Source: an uncultured Candidatus Melainabacteria bacterium
GTDB lineage: Bacteria > Cyanobacteriota > Vampirovibrionia > Gastranaerophilales > Gastranaerophilaceae
DNA: 5,179 nt
Assembly (NCBI GenBank): GCA_946622835.1
Contig: CAMOQI010000095.1
Coordinates: 1 to 5,179 of the forward strand
Direction of reading: 5' to 3'
Numbering within the stretch: position 1 is the first letter of the stretch; every line of letters starts with the position of its first letter. Shown here in pieces: positions 1 through 5,179 of this stretch. The notes under the pieces were generated by a model. That model was not told the origin of the DNA, did not search any database, and saw only the letters and a program-made list of their open reading frames with translations. The translations under genes and the position numbers were made by a program.

Positions 1-288
1 CGGACTGTGCACATGAAAAATACATTGAATATCTTCGCGTTGTTTGTAAAATTCCAAATGCAAAAATTTTTCACTGGAAGGTTTAGGATTGCCTTGTTTT
101 AATTTCCCTTCCAAATCTATTAAAGAAAAATCTTCATTAGTTAAAAATTCATTAGCACAACCGCTTGCGGTTATTATTATTCCATCATCGCACCTTGCTG
201 ACAGGTTACCGGATATGCCGGGGCTAAACCCTTTTATCCCTGCAAGATGTCCATATTCAATCAAATTTTTCCTTAACTTGTTTAGCAT
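1..288 (-). CDS. Class II aldolase/adducin-family protein, N-terminal 96 residues (3' end beyond window)
   Basis: The reverse strand reads open from an ATG at 288 to the left edge with no stop, giving 96 residues. The protein has the N-terminal half of the class II aldolase fold: SGNLSAR at residues 26-32, ITASG at 39-43, PSSE at 70-73 and HVHSP at 92-96. In this family (FucA, AraD, MtnB) these form the phosphate-binding loops and the zinc site. Glu73, His92 and His94 fall at the same numbers as the catalytic Glu and two zinc ligands of E. coli FucA; the third histidine would lie off the window. Members cleave or dehydrate sugar phosphates in the cytoplasm, and the substrate (fuculose-phosphate, methylthioribulose-phosphate or other) cannot be told from this half. 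The ATG lies 2 nt after the stop of the lptD-like gene. Its nearest AAGGA (304-308) is about 15 nt away, so translational coupling is likely. Family assignment is firm; specific function is open. Confidence 0.88.
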   Translation of the reverse strand, partial: MLNKLRKNLIEYGHLAGIKGFSPGISGNLSARCDDGIIITASGCANEFLTNEDFSLIDLEGKLKQGNPKPSSEKFLHLEFYKQREDIQCIFHVHSP

Positions 289-290
289 AA

Positions 291-2645
291 TTAATCTGTG
301 ATTTCCTTATTAGGATCTTCTATATTTATTATTTGAGCATATTCAAGCTCTTTAACCTTAGGTTTTGCTGTTCTTCTAAATGCCGAAATTCTCACTTCGT
401 CCGGAGTTTGTTTTGGTGCCGGTGTGAAGTCTAATTTTCTTTCAGGCTTATCTTTTTTGCCAAATCTTTCCGGATTTTTAATTTCGGTTCTTCCATAATT
501 GATAGTTGTTCCTTTTGTATCAAAAGCAACGTCAAAACCAAAATATGTAGTTTGTCTTACAAAATCGTATCCTAGGCGGACTCTTAAATCATCCGGACCT
601 ATAGCAACCACAAATCTGTTTTCTTGAAAAAGTTTGCCGTTTGGTGCATCATTACTCAGGTTAACCATCCCTGACCATCCAACGGAAAGGTATTTGTTTA
701 TACGAAAAATTTCGGTTAAATATATGGATGAATGTCCATATCTGTATGCGTCGTATCTTGGCATTGGGGTATTGTCATCATAACCGGATTGATAGAAAGC
801 AAGATCTTGCATCCATCGTTTGTATTGTACATGCACAAAAGGTCCTGTTCTTGCAATAAATTGGGTATCTCCGGTGCCATATAGGGCTGCTGAACCCTGT
901 AACATCCAACTGAAATTAAAATAAAAGCTTTCTTCCGGTTTTTGATAGGAATATAAGTTTTGAACAATTTGTGCCATATATCGAGATCTTACCGTAGTTG
1001 TTCCGCCTGAGCTAAATTTTTCTCCGTAAAAATTGCGGTCATTATCTTCCATTAAACCAAAACTTGCGCGATGTCTAAAAGCCAAACCTCTGTTTAAACC
1101 CAAAAAGTTTGGTATATAATGATCCTTATCATAATATAATTCAGCCATATATTTTGCCATACGGTGCCCTATGAACCATTCATCCGAGTATGTGTTTGCC
1201 GAATAATGTAAAAACAAATTATCATCCAATCTTTGAATACCTCTTAAAAAGAAGACATCAGCAGATGTTCCGTATCCAAAGTCGGTATAGTTGAATTTGT
1301 TTCTGTACTTTACGGCACCCCCAAACCCGAATTTACCTTGTTGATAATTGAGGAAAGGAATTACTTTTATAATAGAGCCGGCAGGACCGCCAAACGTAAA
1401 GCCCGGACCGACAAACATTCCTAATTTTGTCTTTGTACCGAATTCCGGATAGTTTGCTTCAAAATATGTGCGGTCTTTGTCTGTGTATGCGGTTATTGAT
1501 GGCCAAGTGAACCAATGTTTACCTTTTCTGTAAATTTTAATATTTTTTGCCGTAAATTTGTCATGATTTTTTCCTGCATCGACGTATATTCTGTCTATAT
1601 CAAGTGTTATATGGTTTCCTTTGGGATCTCCAAAGAAAAGTCCTAAATCATCCTCATTCACAACCATATTAGAAAATCGGGGGCCTACCATTCTTGATGA
1701 CAGACTATATATCTGAGATTTATCAGAATGAAATTTCCCGTTAAGAAGGATTAATTTATCATTTTGCTGGATGGTTTTTTCTGCATCAACAATCATTACA
1801 TTAGTCGTTGAACTTGCATTATCCATATACATGATTTCTTCATTCATATCGACTTCGGCATAATCCCCTTTTGTCGGCATCCCGTCTTTTGTCATAAGTA
1901 CGTTGCCAATTGCTTTGATGATATTAGACTCTTGATTATATATCATTTTATCGGCAACAATTTTTGCTCTTTGGGGGATTATATTTAATACCGGTCTTCC
2001 CGTTGCTATAAAGTCTTCGGTTTCATCATCATAATTTACCGTCTCAGCGTCAAGAACCATTTCATTTTCACTAACTTGTTGGCTAATTCCCGTTTCAAAA
2101 GAGAGTGTATCTTTTGATTGTTTATCTTGAGCTGCTAATTCGGAGCGAATTGACTCTGATATTGTACTGTTTTCAGAGGGTTCTGTTTCTTGTTGTCCGA
2201 TTTTGGTATCTTTAGTTTTCTTTTTCCAGAATTTTAACTTATCTTTTAAGGGAGTTTTGTTTTCTTCCTCGTCGTTTATAAGATAATCTTCATCTTCAAA
2301 ATTAAATTCTTCTTCAACTCTTGGCTTCGGTTGATAGGGTTCCGGCATAATTTGACGTATTTTGTGTGTTATAATAAGCCTGCAACGTTTGAATAAAGGT
2401 AAATCGCCATCTTTCAATTTAGTAATCTTGCGTCCTGTATTTTCAAACCCGGCATTATATTCTAAGTTCTGTAAATCTGTTTCGTTAACTTGCGGGTCAA
2501 TTAAAGAATTATTCAAAGGAGAGCGAAAATAATTCTCGTTTTCTATATCCAGTGATGAATATATGGGATCTGTTCTCATATCATCGGCAAAACATGTCCC
2601 TTGAAATGCTATTATTAAAAGTATTGCGATTATATATTTTTTCAA
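291..2645 (-). CDS. lptD: LptD/OstA-like LPS-assembly outer-membrane protein
   Basis: This 784-residue exported protein resembles LptD, the outer-membrane barrel that inserts lipopolysaccharide into the outer leaflet with LptE. Residues 1-20 form a signal peptide (MKK, hydrophobic core, probable cleavage after CFA). Residues about 105-195 are a low-complexity acidic and lysine-rich linker. Residues about 196-350 are an OstA/LptA-type beta-jellyroll with its repeated pattern of Asp...Tyr...A-x-G (DAETVNYDDE, IATG, ADKMIYNQES, AIGNV). From about 380 to 718 there are alternating aromatic/glycine-rich strands typical of a barrel. Unusually, a basic, proline-rich tail of about 65 residues follows the last strand. 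Only Cys18 (in the signal peptide) and Cys88 are present, so the disulfides of E. coli LptD cannot form. The start is TTG; it is chosen because AGAAGGA lies 7 nt upstream and because it gives a complete signal peptide. The gene lies 29 nt downstream of the M23 gene. The OstA-plus-barrel assignment is good; orthology to LptD is an inference. Confidence 0.75.
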   Translation of the reverse strand: MKKYIIAILLIIAFQGTCFADDMRTDPIYSSLDIENENYFRSPLNNSLIDPQVNETDLQNLEYNAGFENTGRKITKLKDGDLPLFKRCRLIITHKIRQIMPEPYQPKPRVEEEFNFEDEDYLINDEEENKTPLKDKLKFWKKKTKDTKIGQQETEPSENSTISESIRSELAAQDKQSKDTLSFETGISQQVSENEMVLDAETVNYDDETEDFIATGRPVLNIIPQRAKIVADKMIYNQESNIIKAIGNVLMTKDGMPTKGDYAEVDMNEEIMYMDNASSTTNVMIVDAEKTIQQNDKLILLNGKFHSDKSQIYSLSSRMVGPRFSNMVVNEDDLGLFFGDPKGNHITLDIDRIYVDAGKNHDKFTAKNIKIYRKGKHWFTWPSITAYTDKDRTYFEANYPEFGTKTKLGMFVGPGFTFGGPAGSIIKVIPFLNYQQGKFGFGGAVKYRNKFNYTDFGYGTSADVFFLRGIQRLDDNLFLHYSANTYSDEWFIGHRMAKYMAELYYDKDHYIPNFLGLNRGLAFRHRASFGLMEDNDRNFYGEKFSSGGTTTVRSRYMAQIVQNLYSYQKPEESFYFNFSWMLQGSAALYGTGDTQFIARTGPFVHVQYKRWMQDLAFYQSGYDDNTPMPRYDAYRYGHSSIYLTEIFRINKYLSVGWSGMVNLSNDAPNGKLFQENRFVVAIGPDDLRVRLGYDFVRQTTYFGFDVAFDTKGTTINYGRTEIKNPERFGKKDKPERKLDFTPAPKQTPDEVRISAFRRTAKPKVKELEYAQIINIEDPNKEITD

Positions 2646-2652
2646 TTTATTT

Positions 2653-2659
2653 TCCTTCT
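2653..2659 (-). promoter_or_regulatory. Ribosome binding site of the lptD-like gene
   Basis: The reverse strand reads AGAAGGA here, 7 nt before a TTG codon at 2645. This strong site supports TTG as the true start. The next in-frame ATG (residue 23) would remove the whole signal peptide. Confidence 0.75.
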
Positions 2660-2674
2660 TGTTAATATTTTATA

Positions 2675-3850
2675 CTAAATATAATTCATGGGGTTAACAG
2701 GTTTACCGTTTATGCGGACTTCAAAGTGGCAGTGAGGTCCGGTGCTGTAGCCTGTAGACCCTTCTCTGCCGACGGTTTGACCTTTTTTAACCATTTGTCC
2801 GTTGCTTACTGAAATTGATGACATATGGGCATATAGTGTTGTAATGGGATGCCCGTTCACAATTCCGTGATCCAGAATAACGCATTTACCGTACCCGCCA
2901 TACCAGCCTGAATATATTACTTTCCCGTCATTGGATGCCATAATTGCTCCGCCGTTTGGTCCTCCGATATCTATACCGGAGTGGAATATTCGGCTTTTAA
3001 ATATCGGGTGTGTTCTCCAACCAAACGGAGATGTGATAGGACCCCCGATTGGTTTTATAAATCCTGTTGAAGATACTTTGACAGGTGTTGCGCCGGATGA
3101 ACTGTTTTGTTTTGTTAAATTGGCAATCATGTTTTGAATACTTGCTGATTGCCTAGCCAGTTCACGCTCTGTTCTTTCATAATAGGCTTTATCTTTTTGA
3201 AGTCTTTCTATCATGTTTTTATTAGCGGCAATTGAGCCTTGAATAGTTGCCCGTTGAGAATTTATGTCTCTGATTGAGGCTTCAACTATTCGTTTTTGGG
3301 TTTCTACTCTTGATTTTAAAGCGGCAATTTCGTCTGCTTTTGCTCTTACTGCTTGCATTCTTCTGTAGTCGTCTTTAATTACTATTCTTTCAAAATAGAC
3401 CATATCCATCAATGTGTTTACATCAGTGGAACTTAAAAGCAGCTCAAACATTCCGGAGCGTTGATGTTTGTATACTTGTCTGATACGGCTTTTCATTGCG
3501 ATATCTATTTCTCGAAATTCAGTAATAGCCGTATTGAGCTTGCGCTCCATTGAACTTAGGTCAGCCACCAATGAATTGTATCGCTGAGTGGTGCTTCTAA
3601 GTTGTACTTGAGCTTTTTCGAGTTTTTGCTGGTTTGTGCTAAGTTTGTTTTTCTCAGTACGTAATTTTAAATCGGCCTGATGTTTTTTCTGCTCAATTGC
3701 TTGCATTCGGCTGGCCGTTTGCTGTAATTTTCTGGACAGTGAATCTTTTGACTGCGGCGCAGCATCTGACGGGGTCTGCAATATAACAAACAAAGCCCCG
3801 ATAATTGTCCAGCATATAAGTATATATTTAAATATGTTTTTTATCTTCAT
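2675..3850 (-). CDS. Coiled-coil M23 (LytM-type) peptidoglycan endopeptidase, EnvC-like architecture
   Basis: This 391-residue exported protein probably cuts peptide cross-links in peptidoglycan in the periplasm. Residues 1-31 are an N-terminal signal or anchor (MKIKNIFKYI, hydrophobic to about 25, possible cleavage near SDAA). Residues about 34-125 and 160-250 are long charged helices that should form coiled coils. Residues about 264-391 are the peptidase M23 domain. The full active site is visible: zinc ligands His290 and Asp294 (HSGID) and His375, plus catalytic His342 (YAHMS) and His373 (HCHFE). It therefore looks like an active enzyme, unlike E. coli EnvC, which has the same layout but a degenerate site and acts by activating amidases. 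The ATG at 3850 follows the stop of the small upstream gene by 1 nt and has no clear Shine-Dalgarno of its own, so coupled translation is expected. The exact target bond and any cell-division role are unknown. Confidence 0.92.
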   Translation of the reverse strand: MKIKNIFKYILICWTIIGALFVILQTPSDAAPQSKDSLSRKLQQTASRMQAIEQKKHQADLKLRTEKNKLSTNQQKLEKAQVQLRSTTQRYNSLVADLSSMERKLNTAITEFREIDIAMKSRIRQVYKHQRSGMFELLLSSTDVNTLMDMVYFERIVIKDDYRRMQAVRAKADEIAALKSRVETQKRIVEASIRDINSQRATIQGSIAANKNMIERLQKDKAYYERTERELARQSASIQNMIANLTKQNSSSGATPVKVSSTGFIKPIGGPITSPFGWRTHPIFKSRIFHSGIDIGGPNGGAIMASNDGKVIYSGWYGGYGKCVILDHGIVNGHPITTLYAHMSSISVSNGQMVKKGQTVGREGSTGYSTGPHCHFEVRINGKPVNPMNYI

Positions 3851-3851
3851 T

Positions 3852-3965
3852 TTAGTTGTTTAAAATTTGCGGCAATAGGAATAGTGATGTTGTTGCCATC
3901 CACAAGATAAAACTAATTGCTATGATAAGCACAATAGCTCTTCTGTGTTTTCTGAAAAATTCCAT
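3852..3965 (-). CDS. Small single-span membrane protein (37 aa), function unknown
   Basis: An ATG at 3965 opens a 37-codon frame that ends in TAA at 3852-3854. The peptide starts MEFFRKHRRA, continues with a hydrophobic stretch (about residues 11-33, including ISFILWMATT) and ends PQILNN. This is a positively charged N-terminus and one membrane helix, predicted N-in. It has the best ribosome site on this strand, AAGGGGAG at 3971-3978, 5 nt before the ATG. It is the first gene after the promoter candidate, and its stop is 1 nt from the ATG of the M23 peptidase. These points argue for a real gene coupled to the peptidase. I do not recognise a family. The FRKHRR...ISFILW pattern loosely recalls the membrane anchors that begin PpiD/SurA-type isomerases, but nothing follows the helix. 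It could be a membrane partner of the peptidase or simply a translated leader. Confidence 0.7.
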   Translation of the reverse strand: MEFFRKHRRAIVLIIAISFILWMATTSLFLLPQILNN

Positions 3966-3970
3966 AATTT

Positions 3971-3978
3971 CTCCCCTT
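3971..3978 (-). promoter_or_regulatory. Ribosome binding site of the 37-aa gene
   Basis: AAGGGGAG on the reverse strand lies 5 nt before the ATG at 3965. It is a near-ideal site and the main evidence that the small frame is translated. It is probably also the entry site for the coupled M23 gene. Confidence 0.7.
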
Positions 3979-3988
3979 ATACATTAGT

Positions 3989-4017
3989 ATTTTACTATCA
4001 AAAATAAATATATGCAA
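3989..4017 (-). promoter_or_regulatory. Probable sigma-70-type promoter of the M23-lptD operon
   Basis: On the reverse strand TTGCAT (4012-4017) and TAAAAT (3989-3994) are separated by exactly 17 nt. The -10 matches TATAAT at 5 of 6 positions and the -35 matches only 3 of 6. Transcription would start near 3982, just ahead of the AAGGGGAG site. The region is AT-rich, so chance matches are easy; the position is the strongest argument. Confidence 0.45.
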
Positions 4018-4058
4018 ATTTTAGAAACTTATTTGTTACAATTGAATATCTTTTAAAA

Positions 4059-4083
4059 TGAACTTTTTTGTTTTAGAATCGTA
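4059..4083 (+). promoter_or_regulatory. Candidate ECF-sigma promoter of the anti-sigma/sigma operon
   Basis: TGAAC (4059-4063) and CGTA (4080-4083) are separated by 16 nt of T-rich sequence. This matches the general ECF pattern (an AAC-type -35 and a CGT-type -10, as in Bacillus sigma-W, TGAAAC-N16-CGTA). Transcription would begin around 4090, leaving a very short leader before the AAGAGGT site at 4094-4100. Placement directly in front of an ECF operon fits positive autoregulation, which is common for this family. A weaker sigma-70-like pair (TTGTTA at 4033-4038, TAAAAT at 4054-4059, 15-nt gap) overlaps and could supply basal expression. Confidence 0.5.
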
Positions 4084-4107
4084 TTACAGATACAAGAGGT
4101 TAAATCA

Positions 4108-4452
4108 ATGGACGAAAAATGCACAAAATATGAATCATTGTTTACATTTCGCTCTCAAGAAGAACTTATGAGCCATGTGGAAACTTGCGAGCAATGCCGA
4201 CAACAGCATGAGCAAATGCAAAAAGTATCTGATCTCCTTCAAGAAGTAAAGCCGTATTATATGAATAAAAAAAGAAGTCTTGCAAGGTTGAAAGTTGCAT
4301 GTGCATTATTTTTTATTATGTTTTGCGGAACTACATTAGGGGTTATAAATCTGAACACCGATATTGCAGATACGTTAAAATACGGTGAAACACTTACTGC
4401 TGAAGATTTAGGCTTTCCTGTGGATTCGTACGGTCTTATTTTTATCGAGTAG
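4108..4452 (+). CDS. Membrane-anchored zinc-finger (ZAS-type) anti-sigma factor
   Basis: This 114-residue protein probably holds the adjacent ECF sigma factor inactive at the inner membrane. The cytoplasmic N-terminal part (1-60) contains His23-x3-Cys27-x2-Cys30, the signature of zinc-binding anti-sigma domains. Cys5 is a candidate fourth ligand, closer than usual. A basic stretch (NKKRSLARLK, 53-62) precedes one hydrophobic helix (about 62-81), giving N-in topology. About 33 residues (NLNTDIADTL onward) would lie in the periplasm, a short sensor or protease-accessible tail. AAGAGGT at 4094-4100 sits 7 nt before the ATG. The sigma gene begins 6 nt after the stop. The inhibitor-first order is less common than sigma-first, though known in cnrYXH. 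The role is inferred from the motif, topology and neighbour; the overall sequence is too divergent to name a subfamily. Confidence 0.82.
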   Translation: MDEKCTKYESLFTFRSQEELMSHVETCEQCRQQHEQMQKVSDLLQEVKPYYMNKKRSLARLKVACALFFIMFCGTTLGVINLNTDIADTLKYGETLTAEDLGFPVDSYGLIFIE

Positions 4453-4458
4453 CAATAG

Positions 4459-4956
4459 ATGGATTTTAACAAAGTAATAGAAGCAAATAAACAAAATATA
4501 AAAAATATTATACGTCTTATTACCAAAGAAGATAACGAAGATTTGGAACAGGAAGTATATTTAAAAATCTGGAAAAATTCAGATAAGTACAGAGAAAAAG
4601 GCTCTATTAAAAGTTGGATTTCTACTATTGCAAAAAATACCTCTCTTGATTATTTAAAAAGTTCATATCAAAAAGTTATGAAAACATCGACTTCTGATGA
4701 GTATGTTATGGACAGTATTAAAGATAAAAAGTCTACTCCGGAAAATAATCTCATCCATATCGAAAGGCAAAGGAAAATAATTGCGGCGATAGAAAATTTA
4801 AAACCAAAGTTTAAAGAAGTAATCATGATGTGTGAAATATATGGTTATACGTATGAAGAATGTGCAAATAAATTAAATTGTCCTATAGGTACTGTAAAAT
4901 CAAGAATCTTTAACGCTAAGAAAGATTTGGCACAACAATTAATCGATTTAATGTAA
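4459..4956 (+). CDS. ECF (extracytoplasmic function) RNA polymerase sigma factor
   Basis: This 165-residue protein has the two-domain layout of sigma-70 family group 4 factors. Region 2 spans about residues 8-70. It includes DLEQEVYLKIWKN (28-40), which contacts the polymerase core, and GSIKSWISTIAKN through DYLKSS (48-69), which reads the -10 element. A variable lysine-rich linker follows (about 70-100). Region 4 spans about 105-160, with LKPKFKEVIMM and the helix-turn-helix YTYEECANKLNCPIGTVKSRI (130-150) that reads the -35. The length is normal for the family and no extra C-terminal domain is present. There is no convincing Shine-Dalgarno before the ATG (only GAG at 4447-4449), so it is probably translated by ribosomes finishing the anti-sigma gene 6 nt upstream. 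It would be released from the anti-sigma by an envelope signal; the regulon is unknown, but its own operon is a likely target. Confidence 0.93.
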   Translation: MDFNKVIEANKQNIKNIIRLITKEDNEDLEQEVYLKIWKNSDKYREKGSIKSWISTIAKNTSLDYLKSSYQKVMKTSTSDEYVMDSIKDKKSTPENNLIHIERQRKIIAAIENLKPKFKEVIMMCEIYGYTYEECANKLNCPIGTVKSRIFNAKKDLAQQLIDLM

Positions 4957-4976
4957 AACAAAAGAAAGGGTATATT

Positions 4977-5179
4977 ATGAAAAAATTATCACTACTATCA
5001 GCGGCACTAATTATGTGCGTTGTTTTATCGGTGCAAACTTGTGCAAATGCGGCGGGCACAGCTCAAACTCCTTCACAAGCTAAGTTTGTTAAACACCATG
5101 CTAAAGATAAAGAACAAATGAGAAAGCAGTTTGAAGACAGGCTAAAGTTGACCGATAAACAAAAAGAAAAAGCAAAAAA
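4977..5179 (+). CDS. Exported Spy/CpxP-like protein (putative periplasmic chaperone or metal sensor), N-terminal part
   Basis: A frame opens with ATG at 4977, 6 nt after AGAAAGGG (4963-4970), and continues off the right edge after 67 codons. Residues 1-25 are a clear signal peptide (MKKLSLLSAA, hydrophobic core, probable cleavage after ANA). The mature part is charged and helical, with QFEDRLKLTDKQKEKAK at the edge. Leu58-Thr59-x-x-Gln62 matches the LTxxQ motif of the Spy/CpxP/ZraP/CnrX group, which are periplasmic stress chaperones or metal sensors. His40-His41 could bind metal, but this is speculative. The gene lies 20 nt after the sigma stop and is probably in the same operon, either as a sensor acting on the anti-sigma or as a stress output. 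With only one motif visible, the family call is moderate. Confidence 0.6.
   Translation, partial: MKKLSLLSAALIMCVVLSVQTCANAAGTAQTPSQAKFVKHHAKDKEQMRKQFEDRLKLTDKQKEKAK

Larger units (their letters stand above)
3966..4107. other. Divergent intergenic region between envelope operon and ECF operon
   Basis: These 142 nt separate the start of the small membrane gene (minus) from the anti-sigma gene (plus). They are very AT-rich and hold both promoter candidates. The two core promoters do not overlap: the -35 elements are about 42 nt apart, leaving room for a shared regulator site, although no clear operator palindrome is seen. Confidence 0.6.

Noticed and set aside
89..301. 70-codon plus-strand open frame
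   Set aside because: It is antisense to the class II aldolase, whose conserved motifs are unmistakable, and has no ribosome site.
716..967. 83-codon minus-strand open frame
   Set aside because: It lies inside the lptD-like barrel in another frame and has no recognisable features.
2577..2645. Possible lipoprotein signal around Cys18 of the LptD-like protein
   Set aside because: The residues before the cysteine (Q-G-T) do not fit a lipobox, and a signal peptidase I site after CFA follows directly.
2931..3137. 68-codon plus-strand open frame
   Set aside because: It is antisense to the catalytic domain of the M23 peptidase; the open frame follows from that gene's codon use.
3966..4107. ECF-type promoter facing the minus-strand operon
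   Set aside because: A TGTAAC occurs on the reverse strand but no CGT-type -10 follows at 15-17 nt; TTGCAT-N17-TAAAAT is better placed.
4257..4526. 89-codon minus-strand open frame with hydrophobic N-terminus
   Set aside because: It is antisense to the anti-sigma and the start of the sigma gene, both well supported; AT-rich antisense of coding DNA often looks hydrophobic.
4977..5050. Possible lipobox at Cys22 of the Spy-like protein
   Set aside because: V-Q-T-C does not match the lipobox consensus; cleavage at ANA is more likely.
1..5179. CRISPR arrays, tRNA/rRNA genes, insertion sequences, intrinsic terminators
   Set aside because: No spaced direct repeats, tRNA-like cloverleaf, transposase or GC-rich hairpin followed by a T tract was seen on reading both strands by eye.

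Overview
The window is AT-rich bacterial DNA from a diderm (Gram-negative-type) organism. It encodes an LptD/OstA-like outer-membrane assembly protein, exported proteins with classical signal peptides and a periplasmic LytM-type peptidase. The codon use, the AGGA/AGGG ribosome sites and the divergent style of the Lpt protein would suit a gut lineage such as Gastranaerophilales (Melainabacteria/Vampirovibrionia). That is an impression only; no rRNA or marker gene is present to settle it.

Left and centre (1-3965, minus strand): a tightly packed operon reads right to left. It holds a 37-residue single-span membrane protein (not previously called because of its size), a coiled-coil M23 peptidase starting 1 nt after it, an LptD-like beta-barrel protein with a TTG start 29 nt further on, and a class II aldolase/adducin-family enzyme starting 2 nt after the barrel gene and running off the left edge. 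No terminator is visible between these genes. A plausible sigma-70-type promoter lies just upstream of the small gene.

Middle (3966-4107): a divergent intergenic region of about 140 nt. It carries the minus-strand promoter and, on the plus strand, a TGAAC-N16-CGTA element that looks like an ECF-sigma promoter.

Right (4108-5179, plus strand): an anti-sigma factor with a zinc-finger HxxxCxxC motif and one transmembrane helix, then an ECF sigma factor 6 nt later, then a signal-peptide-bearing protein with an LTxxQ motif (Spy/CpxP-like) that runs off the right edge. Gene order is inhibitor first, sigma second. With the ECF-like promoter in front, this reads as an autoregulated envelope-stress or metal-sensing module, comparable in parts to CnrYXH. 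It sits head-to-head with outer-membrane and peptidoglycan genes. Any regulatory link between the two sides is inferred; no ECF-like site was found facing the minus operon.
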